Below are positions 16,441 through 24,663 of a DNA stretch of 35,088 nt, piece by piece. The DNA is taken from positions 1-35,088 of IMG/VR virus record IMGVR_UViG_3300027797_000072; one strand, given 5' to 3'. This stretch comes from a virus. The position numbers were made by a program, and so were the translations under genes. A model generated the notes under the pieces. It was not told the DNA's origin. It worked only from the letters and a program-made list of their open reading frames with translations, and did not search any database. Position 1 is the first letter of the stretch, and each line of letters begins with the position of its first letter.

Positions 16441-17900
16441 TGGCCAACTCTGTAATCACCTTCAAATGACTTTGCCCACTGTACATTATTCCACACGTAC
16501 TGTATGCCAGTATATATATTTGTTTGAAGAAGATGCTGGCCTGTTTCTTGAGCATTAAACATAATATTCCAAGCGGCTCCGTCCCACTCTATAATATCAT
16601 TAGCATATGCTACAAAATCTGTACCATCATTGTTTTTCCAAGCATCTGGACCATCAACATTAACAGTTTCTCCAATGTCTTCTACTAGCATATATCTAGT
16701 ACCGGCACCTAACTCTAATGCGCCGGTGGTTGGATCAACTAACCCAGAACCTCTTGGACCTTTAGTAGTTGGGTCAATAATAGCATCAAAGGTTCCCGGA
16801 CTTCCGGTCCTAACACTTTGATAACCACTGAAAATATTTTCGATTAATAAATCATCTTTAGGATAAGTGTCTGAGTCCCAATTGATTTGTAAGATTGCCG
16901 GATCAATTGCGCTTATAGCAATAGTCCCAATAACAGTTGACCCGTCAGGTTGATTTAAAAATATTCTACTTGACCCTGCTTTGTACAAACCCGGATGTTG
17001 ACTAAACAATTCGTCCCATATTAAGATAGCGCCTTGCCTTAATGGGATGTCTAATGTAGGTTCTCTTGGCACTGAATTTTCGTTTTTACCCATTAATAAT
17101 GCTTGACTATTGTACACTTGTATATGATAGTTGCTAATAGTTGCGGTGTCTTTAGTAAGGCCGCTATTTACAGTAACAGTATCTCCACCTAAATCAGCAC
17201 CAAGGCCGTCAATGTACCCACCAAAGTCGGTGTTACTGTTTTGATAAAGCCCAGTAACAATACTAGTAATAACACCAAGATGTTTGACTTTAGCTGGAGG
17301 ACTAATCCATATTGGTGTATCTAATGTAAGAGTGGCAATATCTATAGGAGCATCTTGCGTACCAATAGGAACTGATCTGCTACTCCATGACATACTAGCA
17401 AGTTCTAAAACAGTTAAACTAGTCCAGTCAATATAATTATCAGTGGTCTGTAACTCTAAACTTGGATTGAACAACACAAGAAGTTGTTCAAGTATTTGTA
17501 ATTTTTGATCTGCGTTAGCTGACCATATATCACATTTCATTGTTAATTTAAACGGAGTTGGCATCATACGTTCAACAGTATAATTTTTACCCTGCCCTAC
17601 CGTGTATGCTTGTTGGTCAATATCACGTTCTCTAAAATGCAATTTACCAACATATGTACTATCACTTAATCTTGCCCTGTCAATATCCAACGCAGAAATA
17701 TACACGCTAATACGCGGAGTAGAGTTGACTACGTTTTCTGAATTTTGTCGCATGATATTAGCTACTTGTTTATCAGCATCACCGTACATCACCGGAATAC
17801 GTACTAGAGAACCGTCTCCGTATTTTACAGAAAAATTACTTAGCACACGAATTGTCTGCGTTAAGTATCTACGTATTTGTCCATCATAAAAATGAAGCAT
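16422..17900 (-). CDS. 15: T4 gp15-like tail completion and sheath stabiliser (tail terminator)
   Basis: T4 gp15 forms the hexameric ring that caps the contractile tail and joins it to the head. The N-terminal 200 residues follow the T4 protein: FYDGQIRRYLTQTIRVLSNF (4-23), RIPVMYGDADKQVANIM, TPRISVYISALDID, then PTPFKLTMKCDIWSANADQKLQILEQLLVLFNP and a final IDIATLTLDTPIWISPP strand. The product is 492 residues against 272 in T4; the extra C-terminal part (from about 215) ends with a segment rich in Trp and Asn resembling other phage structural decorations. The start codon overlaps the gp14 stop as TAATG, and AAGGCGGA is the ribosome site. Pairing with gp14 supports the call. Confidence 0.85.
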   Translation of the reverse strand: MLHFYDGQIRRYLTQTIRVLSNFSVKYGDGSLVRIPVMYGDADKQVANIMRQNSENVVNSTPRISVYISALDIDRARLSDSTYVGKLHFRERDIDQQAYTVGQGKNYTVERMMPTPFKLTMKCDIWSANADQKLQILEQLLVLFNPSLELQTTDNYIDWTSLTVLELASMSWSSRSVPIGTQDAPIDIATLTLDTPIWISPPAKVKHLGVITSIVTGLYQNSNTDFGGYIDGLGADLGGDTVTVNSGLTKDTATISNYHIQVYNSQALLMGKNENSVPREPTLDIPLRQGAILIWDELFSQHPGLYKAGSSRIFLNQPDGSTVIGTIAISAIDPAILQINWDSDTYPKDDLLIENIFSGYQSVRTGSPGTFDAIIDPTTKGPRGSGLVDPTTGALELGAGTRYMLVEDIGETVNVDGPDAWKNNDGTDFVAYANDIIEWDGAAWNIMFNAQETGQHLLQTNIYTGIQYVWNNVQWAKSFEGDYRVGQWRIEL

Positions 17901-19375
17901 TATAAATCCGCCTTAGGTCGAAGAGCTTTTGACAAACTTTGTCTTACTTCTTCTTTATTATTATACAGTCCGACTTGCCATACTTCAGTGTATGGGATTG
18001 TTTGTTGAGTATCCGGATCTAATAAATTAGTCAATGGTAATGTGATTCTAACCTTAGCAACAGTGTCTACCAGGTAGCTAGAAATTAACACTTGATCAGG
18101 ATAGTCTGCGATTGTAAAACCAATTTCTGTAATAGATTGTTTAAGCATTATATACGGAGCTTCGATATAATTTATAGTAGTGTTAATTACATAGGCACCG
18201 GCTGTTAAATTAACAGCGTCGACAGCAATTTGTTGATTGTAAATTGCGTCAGTGTTATTAATAAAGCTAGTTTTCAATGTTTGACGGGTGCTATTGTTAG
18301 TCAAGGTCATACGTACAGCATCCTCAACTTTAATCCAACGATTTTCTTGGTATCTAAATAATCTGTTAGGTAAGAAGTCAGTACGCAAGAAGAAATCGTC
18401 TTGGATTGCGCTTTCTGGAAATTGAATACCGTGACCAAAATCATACCCGTTAACCGGAAAACCATCACCTACTAAGTATCCAGTATATCCAGTCCTAACT
18501 GGCCTAGCATTACTTTCTTGCGTTGTAATAGTAGCGTTACTAGCATCTAGACCTACACCTAATAGAGGAACAGAGTCAGCAGTATTTAAAATAGGTTTAC
18601 CTTCCGCATCAACAGCCAGAGTATAAAACTGTCTAGTTTCATATCCACTCTTAGGAGTATCTGCTTCTGCTTGCGCAACTACAATGTCGTTAACTGCTAA
18701 TTCTTTGTTATGAGTGCTTAACAAATCACGTAGTGTTTGTCCTGTTAGATTGCCGCTTGAATCTAACAACGGATCCCCATTAGCATCAAGCATAGGCTTG
18801 TTAAAGATATCGGCAAATTGTTGGCTGTCTGTAACTTTTCTAAGTTTTAATCGATACAAGTGTGGATACCAAGTACTACTAAATCCTTCGCTAGCACGGC
18901 CTACGTCTTCAATAACATAGTAGCGTGGTAGACCTACTTCAAAATCATTTAACGCAAACTGATCACGTAGGTGCGGCATTTCCATCACGTCGCCACTAAT
19001 AGGTTTGCGACCAATGTATTTGATAAAATCGTTAATATGTACAGTCATAAACAATGTGTCGTTGTCTATAAATAATCCAAATTGACTTAAATTAAAGTCA
19101 ATATTTTGTACATTGTATAGTCCGCGAATTCTGTAAATTTCCGAATCATACTTGCGATCTCTGTTTTCTAAAAACAATAAATCTTGTATGTTAGTTACAG
19201 CCGTTGTAGCATAATGCGGCTGATCAGCCGTAGCATTAGCTTCGCTAGTATTAGAACCGATATATTTGTGTAGGTAAACATCAGTTGCTCCTACCTGAAA
19301 CATCTCAGAAATCTGGCGATCTATAAACTTGTAGTCTTGCCCTCGTTCGGGCTTGTAGAGTGATAATCGTGGCAT
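17900..19375 (-). CDS. 14: T4 gp14-like neck protein
   Basis: T4 gp14 assembles with gp13 on the portal to close the filled head and make the neck to which tails attach. The 491-residue product (256 in T4) keeps the family order: an N-terminal RQISEMFQVGATDVYLHKYI, then QDLLFLENRDRKYDSEIYRIRGLY, DFNLSQFGLFIDNDTLFMTVHINDFIKYIGRKPISGDVMEMP and a YVIEDVGRASEGF...YPHLYRLKLRK block. An inserted middle region and extra C-terminal domain account for the length. GATAAATA ends exactly 5 bases before the ATG and no Shine-Dalgarno is visible, suggesting a leaderless late mRNA. gp13 is divergent from it and gp15 follows with overlap. Confidence 0.85.
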   Translation of the reverse strand: MPRLSLYKPERGQDYKFIDRQISEMFQVGATDVYLHKYIGSNTSEANATADQPHYATTAVTNIQDLLFLENRDRKYDSEIYRIRGLYNVQNIDFNLSQFGLFIDNDTLFMTVHINDFIKYIGRKPISGDVMEMPHLRDQFALNDFEVGLPRYYVIEDVGRASEGFSSTWYPHLYRLKLRKVTDSQQFADIFNKPMLDANGDPLLDSSGNLTGQTLRDLLSTHNKELAVNDIVVAQAEADTPKSGYETRQFYTLAVDAEGKPILNTADSVPLLGVGLDASNATITTQESNARPVRTGYTGYLVGDGFPVNGYDFGHGIQFPESAIQDDFFLRTDFLPNRLFRYQENRWIKVEDAVRMTLTNNSTRQTLKTSFINNTDAIYNQQIAVDAVNLTAGAYVINTTINYIEAPYIMLKQSITEIGFTIADYPDQVLISSYLVDTVAKVRITLPLTNLLDPDTQQTIPYTEVWQVGLYNNKEEVRQSLSKALRPKADL

Positions 19376-19380
19376 AATGA

Positions 19381-19400
19381 TATTTATCGTTAGATAAATA
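19381..19400. promoter_or_regulatory. Head-to-head late promoters (TATTTATC-GTTA-GATAAATA)
   Basis: The 20 bases TATTTATCGTTAGATAAATA contain two perfect GATAAATA octamers pointing outward, separated by 4 bases, with 8-base arms forming a perfect inverted repeat. The left one ends 5 bases before the gp14 ATG (19375). The right one ends 16 bases before the gp13 ATG (19417), leaving room for the TGGAGA ribosome site. Two polymerases could hardly occupy both at once, so the neck genes may be mutually limiting. Confidence 0.75.
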
Positions 19401-19416
19401 TGAGTGGAGAACTAAT

Positions 19417-20187
19417 ATGTCTGATTCTACATCTTTAATTGAACGAAATAAGGTATTTGACTACGTGCGCGATATGCTAGGTGACGGCATGGTTGAAGTA
19501 GAGCTAGATCCTAAGCATTACGAAACCGCTTTAAATCGTGCTATTACTAGGTTTAGACAACGCAGTAGTAATAGTGTAGAAGAAAGTTATAGTTTTCTTG
19601 AACTAATTCAGGATCAAAACGAATATCGATTGCCTGATGAAATTATCAGTGTACAAAGTGTATTCCGTAGAGCCATTGGATCACGTAGCGGATTAGGGGC
19701 AGGTGGAACATTGTTTGAACCATTCAACTTAGCCTACACTAATACCTACTTAATGTCAGGTAGTATGATGGGCGGACTCGCAACTTACGAGATGTTTGCG
19801 GGCTATCAAAAGTTAGTAGGTAAGATGTTTGGCAGCTATATCGAATTCAGCTGGAAACCTACAAGTCATATTTTAACGATACTTCAACGCCCATTTGCCC
19901 AAGGTGAACAGATTCTATTGCGCACACACAACTATCGACCTGATTATGTGCTATTACAAGACATATATGCTAAACAATGGTTATATGATTATACATTAGC
20001 CGTTTGTAAATTAATGTTAGGTGAAGCACGCTCTAAGTTTGGATCAATCGCCGGTCCGGGATCAGGCGGCATTACCCTAAACGGTGCGGCGCTACTATCA
20101 GCTGGCAAAGAAGAGCTAACTAATTTAGACAAAGAGTTAGCCGAACTAGTATCAGGCGGAAGCCCAATGACCTTTATTATTGGCTAA
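19417..20187 (+). CDS. 13: T4 gp13-like neck protein
   Basis: This is the partner of gp14 in the head-closing neck complex. The 256-residue product (309 in T4) reads as the cyanophage version: SLIERNKVFDYVRDMLGDGM, LDPKHYETALNRAITRFRQR (the usual helical start), VEESYSFLEL, NEYRLPDEIISVQSVFRR, GGLATYEMFAGYQ, MFGSYIEFSW, then YRPDYVLLQDIYAKQWLYDY and LGEARSKFGSIAGPGSGGIT. The ribosome site is TGGAGA before ATG at 19417, with GATAAATA 16 bases upstream. It is divergent from gp14, unlike T4 where 13, 14 and 15 are on one strand. The next gene has its own early-type promoter. Confidence 0.9.
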   Translation: MSDSTSLIERNKVFDYVRDMLGDGMVEVELDPKHYETALNRAITRFRQRSSNSVEESYSFLELIQDQNEYRLPDEIISVQSVFRRAIGSRSGLGAGGTLFEPFNLAYTNTYLMSGSMMGGLATYEMFAGYQKLVGKMFGSYIEFSWKPTSHILTILQRPFAQGEQILLRTHNYRPDYVLLQDIYAKQWLYDYTLAVCKLMLGEARSKFGSIAGPGSGGITLNGAALLSAGKEELTNLDKELAELVSGGSPMTFIIG

Positions 20188-20195
20188 CAAATAAT

Positions 20196-20224
20196 TTGAC
20201 CTTGTAATAAATCTGTTATATACT
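20196..20224 (+). promoter_or_regulatory. Sigma70-like (early) promoter TTGACC-17-TATACT
   Basis: TTGACC (20196-20201), a 17-base spacer and TATACT (20219-20224) form a near-consensus host-type promoter in the 60-base gap before the dNMP kinase gene. It is the only strong -35/-10 pair I found. Its position suggests that the kinase is made early although it lies within late genes. Confidence 0.65.
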
Positions 20225-20247
20225 AGCAGTACTTTACGAGGCTTCTT

Positions 20248-20895
20248 ATGATTATAGGTGTGTGCGGTTTTATCGGTTCCGGCAAAGATACTATTGCCGA
20301 TTATCTTACTAATTTTCACGGTTTTCGACGAGAGTCGTTTGCCAACAGTTTGAAAGATGCTGTAGCTCATGTATTTGGATGGGACAGGACCATGCTAGAA
20401 GGCCGTACTAAACAAGCCCGTGAATGGCGTGAACAAGTTGATCCATGGTGGTCAGAACGTTTGAATATGCCCAATCTAACACCACGTTGGGTATTACAAT
20501 ACTGGGGTACTGAAGTTTGTCGCAAAGCATTCCACGACGACATTTGGATTGCCAGCTTAGAAAATAAACTACGAAACAGCACAGACGACATTGTCATTAG
20601 CGATTGTCGATTCCCTAACGAAATCAAATCAATTAAAGCCGCAGGCGGCATTGTAGTCCGTGTAAAACGCGGTGATGATCCTGAGTGGTACAATGATGCT
20701 TGTGATATGAACGCCGGTGATCGCTGTATGAATTGGTCAATAGCAAGTAGTCGTATGAAAAAATTAGGAATCCACGCAAGTGAAACAGCATGGTGTGGAA
20801 CTAAGTTTGATGCTACTATTCCTAATGATACTACTATTGATGACCTATTTGAACAGGTTAAAGATCTGGTATCAAATCACCTTGTTTCCACTTGA
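20248..20895 (+). CDS. 1: Deoxynucleoside monophosphate kinase (T4 gene 1-like)
   Basis: The 215-residue product has an N-terminal P-loop GFIGSGKDT (7-15), followed by FHGFRRESFANSLKDAVAHVFGWDR, typical of phage dNMP kinases. WREQVDPWW (about 52-60), LQYWGTEVCRKAF, DDIWIASLENKL and VISDCRFPNEIKSIKAAGG follow the T4-like family order. It phosphorylates dNMPs to dNDPs with ATP, feeding phage DNA synthesis in the cytoplasm. The ribosome site is ACGAGG. A strong sigma70-like promoter lies immediately upstream, which fits early expression and separates it from the surrounding late genes. The last 38 bases overlap the convergent HNH-like gene. Confidence 0.88.
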   Translation: MIIGVCGFIGSGKDTIADYLTNFHGFRRESFANSLKDAVAHVFGWDRTMLEGRTKQAREWREQVDPWWSERLNMPNLTPRWVLQYWGTEVCRKAFHDDIWIASLENKLRNSTDDIVISDCRFPNEIKSIKAAGGIVVRVKRGDDPEWYNDACDMNAGDRCMNWSIASSRMKKLGIHASETAWCGTKFDATIPNDTTIDDLFEQVKDLVSNHLVST

Positions 20896-21184
20896 TACCT
20901 TCTTTATGTAATACCCGCTGACAGTTAGCGCATACAGTTTTTAAGTTAGCAGGTCTACAGTTATTTAAATCGCCGTCTACATGGAACACCGCAAACACTT
21001 CTCTATGCGGACTTTTAAATCCACACTTATCGCAAGACAGTTTAGGTCGGTACCCGCTAGTGTACCATCTTGGTAATTTTACTCCCCTGCTGCACGAACC
21101 GCATTGACTTCTATAGTAAGGTTTACCTAGTTTATAGTAATTTACAGCAACGGGCCGTAATCCGCAGTCACATAATGGTCTCAT
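20858..21184 (-). CDS. HNH-like zinc-ribbon protein
   Basis: This 108-residue basic protein has Cys pairs CDCG (5-8), CGSC (about 28-31) and CDKCG (about 51-55) plus CANCQ (about 88-92). The C-terminal half reads FHVDGDLNNCRPANLKTVCANC, which follows the HNH endonuclease pattern of His/Asp-Gly, Asn and Asn-Leu, then Cys-x2-Cys. The final His is not in the usual place (Gln instead, with His at about residue 97), so activity is uncertain; it may be a homing-type nuclease or only a DNA-binding protein. It lies between gp13/dNMP kinase and gp18, a typical insertion place for such genes. CTTAAATA ends 4 bases before its ATG. It overlaps the kinase gene tail-to-tail by 38 bases. Confidence 0.65.
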   Translation of the reverse strand: MRPLCDCGLRPVAVNYYKLGKPYYRSQCGSCSRGVKLPRWYTSGYRPKLSCDKCGFKSPHREVFAVFHVDGDLNNCRPANLKTVCANCQRVLHKEGIKWKQGDLIPDL

Positions 21185-21188
21185 ATTT

Positions 21189-21196
21189 TATTTAAG
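21189..21196 (-). promoter_or_regulatory. Late-promoter-like octamer CTTAAATA, 4 bases before ATG
   Basis: The minus strand reads CTTAAATA-AAAT-ATG before the HNH-like gene. It differs from NATAAATA at the second position, as does the octamer at 4229-4236. A possible AAGG ribosome site (AAAAAGGCTT) lies just upstream of the octamer, so a longer transcript could also be translated. Confidence 0.4.
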
Positions 21197-21248
21197 CCTT
21201 TTTAGAACCTTTTCTAGACTGTATATCATATACAAAAAGCCAAAATCC

Positions 21249-21256
21249 ACTAAATA
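21249..21256 (+). promoter_or_regulatory. Late-promoter-like octamer ACTAAATA upstream of sheath gene
   Basis: ACTAAATA ends 33 bases before the gp18 ATG at 21290. The leader contains TTGGAGATC, a strong ribosome site, as expected for an abundant structural protein. Confidence 0.5.
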
Positions 21257-21289
21257 CAATTAGAAATAGTATTCATTGGAGATCACAAA

Positions 21290-24200
21290 ATGGCTCAACT
21301 TAGTTCACCAGGCGTAGCAGTTACAGTAATAGACGAATCGTTCTATACACCTGCCGCACCAGGTACAACACCTTTAATTATCGTTGCCTCTGCCGAAAGC
21401 AAGCAAAACGGATCAGCAACCGGAATTGCTGGAGGTACACTTGCCGCCAACGCTGGCCAAGTTTATCTTCTAACAAGTCAGAAAGATTTAGCAGATACAT
21501 TTGGTACACCTGTATTTAAAACTGATGCTAATAATAATCCTATCCATGCTGGTGAACAGAATGAATACGGATTGCAAGCCGCATACAGTTATTTAGGTGT
21601 AAGCAATCGTGCGTATGTAGTACGTGCTAATATTGACCTAAATCAATTGGATGCGCTAGCTGATGCTCCGTTAGGCGATCCAGAAGATAACACATACTGG
21701 TTTGATACAGCATCAACACAATATGGTATTTTTGAATGGAACAGTGCTGGCGCAAGAACTACAGGCGGCCAAACATTTACAATTAAATATCCAACAATTA
21801 TTACAGCAGTAAGCAAGTTATCAGCTGGCGCAGGCAGTGCTCCTCGTGCTAGTATCGGGTATGTAGGCGACTATGTAATTGACGCAACTACTACTGTAAA
21901 CACTGTTTACTTTAAAAATGCTTCAGGAATGTGGGTGGAAGTTGGTAGCACAAGCTGGGCATCAAGCTGGCCAGCAGTAACTGGTACACAAGCTCTTCCA
22001 ACACTTGGAGTTGGTAAGTCTATTAAAATTAACACCAATATTTTTACTGAGCCAGTAAACTTAGCGGCATTAGTTGTAGCTATTAACGCAAGTGCTCCGT
22101 TACAAGGATTTGGCATCAGTGCTGCCGTGGTAAATGGTAAGCTAGCATTATACACCGACAGCACGTCAATTGTTGTAGAAGCCGAAGGTACTAATGCTGG
22201 ACTAACCGCATTAGGATTAACAGCAGGTACTTATGCTCCTCCAGCATTAACAATTGCTCCACACACAAGCGTTCCGCAATACAAAACATTTGATGCTACT
22301 CCTCGTCCAACTGGTTCATTATGGATTAAAACAACTGAACCAAACAACGGCGCACGTTGGAGAGTTAAGAATTATAATGCAGCATCCGGAGCATGGGTTG
22401 AAAAGGCAGCACCGTTGTACGCAACTAATCAAGCTGCACTGGCAAGTTTAGATTCAGCAGGCGGTGGTATCAATTTAGCATTGAAAACAATCTATGTTCA
22501 ATATAACACAGATGAAGGTGGATCAAATCATACTGGACCACAACTAGCAAACTTTAAATTATTTTATCGTTCTAGCGTTGGCGCAACAACTATTCAGTCT
22601 GTTGACATGTCACCAAGTGTGTTTACTGCAGCCAAGGCTGTTTCATTCACTATTCAAGAAAGTATAACTGGATCGGCAACTTTAGCTAATCCAGTTACTA
22701 TTGCGTTTACTACCGCAGGAGCGGCAGGCGGTTCTCTTGACGCTGAAACACTAGTAGCAGAAATTGGTAGTTCAGGGTTAGTTAACATTAGCGCAGAATA
22801 TGACGCAGCCACAGGTAAAGTAACAATTAGCCATAGACAGGGCGGCGACTTTAGAATGGTCGATACTAGTGCCGCTGGCGCTGAATTATCACGTTTGTTT
22901 ACATCTTATTATACATCACCTGATAATGCTGGCCTAGCAACACGTAACCTTTGGAGAGATCCTAGCGATCCTGCTGATAACACTAAGTATCTAGCAAGTT
23001 TATGGTCATCAACTGTTATTAGTACTGCCGGTTCACGTATTGGCTTTGCTAACGCAAGTGCTGATGCTCCGTCAACTATTCCAGCTAGTGGTAAGTTATG
23101 GTATAATTCAATGATCGACGAAGTTGATATGTTGATTCATAATGGCACAACATGGGTAGGTTATGGTAACTACGATCAAACTGCGCCAGGCGGTGAGGCG
23201 ACTGATCCTAACGGTCCGATTGTTAGCGCAACCCGCCCTGCTGTACAAAGTGATGGCACTGCGTTAGGCAATGGCGATTTATGGATTGATACTAGCGACT
23301 TAGAAAACTTTCCAAAGATTTATAAATTTAACTATGTAACTAAGAAATGGATATTAGTTGATAATTCAGATCAAAGTTCAGAAGACGGTGTTTTATTCCG
23401 TGATGCTCGTTGGGGCGTCGATGGCGGCACTTCAGCTATGCCTACAGACAGCACTATTACTGAGTTGCTAACTAACAATTTCTTAGACTTTGATGCTCCA
23501 GATCCAGCACTATATCCAAAAGGTATGTTGCTATGGAATCTACGTCGTTCAGGATTTAACGTTAAGCGTTTTGTACGTGATTACGTTAATGTTGAAGCTG
23601 ACAACAAGCGTCTTGCTGGTGACCCGTCAATGGCTGAATACTATCCACATCGTTGGATAAGTGAAGCTGGTAACCAAGAAGACGGTTCAGGTACATTTGG
23701 TCGTAAGGCACAACGTAAAGTTGTTATTCAAGCTCTACAGGCGCTGGTTAACGCTAATCAACAAATCCGCGATGAAGAGTCACGTGTGTTTAACCTAATT
23801 GCTTGCCCAGGATACTCTGAGCTTGTAGGTGAAATGGTTTCATTGAACTACGATCGTGGGTTAACAGCGTTTGTTGTCGCTGACACTCCGGCACGTTTAA
23901 CACCGGATGCTACTTCATTAAGCAACTGGGGCAACAACGTTAATGGCGCATTAGAAGATAACGACCTCGGTCTTGTATCAAGTGATGAATACTTAGGATT
24001 CTTCTATCCATGGGGCTTTACAAGTGACAACATTGGTAACAACGTTGCTGTTCCTCCAAGCCACATGATGCTACGTACTATTGCCCTAAGCGATAACGTT
24101 GCTTATCCATGGTTTGCTCCGGCTGGTACACGTCGTGGTGGTATTACTAACGCAACAGCAGTTGGTTATATTACTAGCGAAGGTGAGTTCCAATCAGTAG

Positions 24201-24643
24201 CATTAAATAACGGCCAACGTGATACGTTAGCAAGCATTAAAGTTAATCCGCTAACATTTATTACAGGTACAGGCCTAGTTAACTACGGTCAATATACTCG
24301 CGCTAAAAATGCAAGTAGTTTAGATCGTATTAACGTAGCACGTTTGGTGATTTATCTACGTAGACAGTTTGCTCAGTTAGCTAAACCATACGTATTTGAA
24401 CCAAACGATACCATTACACGTAACGAAATTAAGGGTGCAGCAGAAAGCCTATTGTTAGAATTAGTAGGACAACGTGCGCTATACGACTACCTAGTAGTGT
24501 GTGATACAAGTAATAACACTCCGGCTAGAATTGATCGTAGTGAACTATATCTAGACGTTGCTATTGAACCAGTAAAAGCAGTGGAATTTATTTACATTCC
24601 ATTACGCTTGAAGAATACTGGCGAGATCAAGGGTCTAGGTTAA
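21290..24643 (+). CDS. 18: T4 gp18-like tail sheath protein
   Basis: This forms the contractile sheath around the tail tube. The start SSPGVAVTVIDESFYTPAA (5-23) and the first domain to about residue 130 (YLLTSQKDLADTFGTPVF, NEYGLQAAYSYLGVSNRAYVVRANIDL) are typical. The conserved C-terminal part (about 715-1117) has FDAPDPALYPKGMLLWN, RKVVIQALQALVNANQQIRDEE, FNLIACPGY, YPWFAPAG and the final RLVIYLRRQFAQLAKPYVFEPND and VEFIYIPLRLKNTGEI. Between them about 580 residues of beta-rich surface domains are inserted, making it 1117 residues against 659 in T4. Two stretches with (G)SLWI/DLWIxT and a following Trp strand are repeated there. GGAGATC precedes the ATG, and gp19 follows 20 bases later. 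Confidence 0.95.
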   Translation: MAQLSSPGVAVTVIDESFYTPAAPGTTPLIIVASAESKQNGSATGIAGGTLAANAGQVYLLTSQKDLADTFGTPVFKTDANNNPIHAGEQNEYGLQAAYSYLGVSNRAYVVRANIDLNQLDALADAPLGDPEDNTYWFDTASTQYGIFEWNSAGARTTGGQTFTIKYPTIITAVSKLSAGAGSAPRASIGYVGDYVIDATTTVNTVYFKNASGMWVEVGSTSWASSWPAVTGTQALPTLGVGKSIKINTNIFTEPVNLAALVVAINASAPLQGFGISAAVVNGKLALYTDSTSIVVEAEGTNAGLTALGLTAGTYAPPALTIAPHTSVPQYKTFDATPRPTGSLWIKTTEPNNGARWRVKNYNAASGAWVEKAAPLYATNQAALASLDSAGGGINLALKTIYVQYNTDEGGSNHTGPQLANFKLFYRSSVGATTIQSVDMSPSVFTAAKAVSFTIQESITGSATLANPVTIAFTTAGAAGGSLDAETLVAEIGSSGLVNISAEYDAATGKVTISHRQGGDFRMVDTSAAGAELSRLFTSYYTSPDNAGLATRNLWRDPSDPADNTKYLASLWSSTVISTAGSRIGFANASADAPSTIPASGKLWYNSMIDEVDMLIHNGTTWVGYGNYDQTAPGGEATDPNGPIVSATRPAVQSDGTALGNGDLWIDTSDLENFPKIYKFNYVTKKWILVDNSDQSSEDGVLFRDARWGVDGGTSAMPTDSTITELLTNNFLDFDAPDPALYPKGMLLWNLRRSGFNVKRFVRDYVNVEADNKRLAGDPSMAEYYPHRWISEAGNQEDGSGTFGRKAQRKVVIQALQALVNANQQIRDEESRVFNLIACPGYSELVGEMVSLNYDRGLTAFVVADTPARLTPDATSLSNWGNNVNGALEDNDLGLVSSDEYLGFFYPWGFTSDNIGNNVAVPPSHMMLRTIALSDNVAYPWFAPAGTRRGGITNATAVGYITSEGEFQSVALNNGQRDTLASIKVNPLTFITGTGLVNYGQYTRAKNASSLDRINVARLVIYLRRQFAQLAKPYVFEPNDTITRNEIKGAAESLLLELVGQRALYDYLVVCDTSNNTPARIDRSELYLDVAIEPVKAVEFIYIPLRLKNTGEIKGLG

Positions 24644-24663
24644 TATAAACGGAGCATAAAAAT

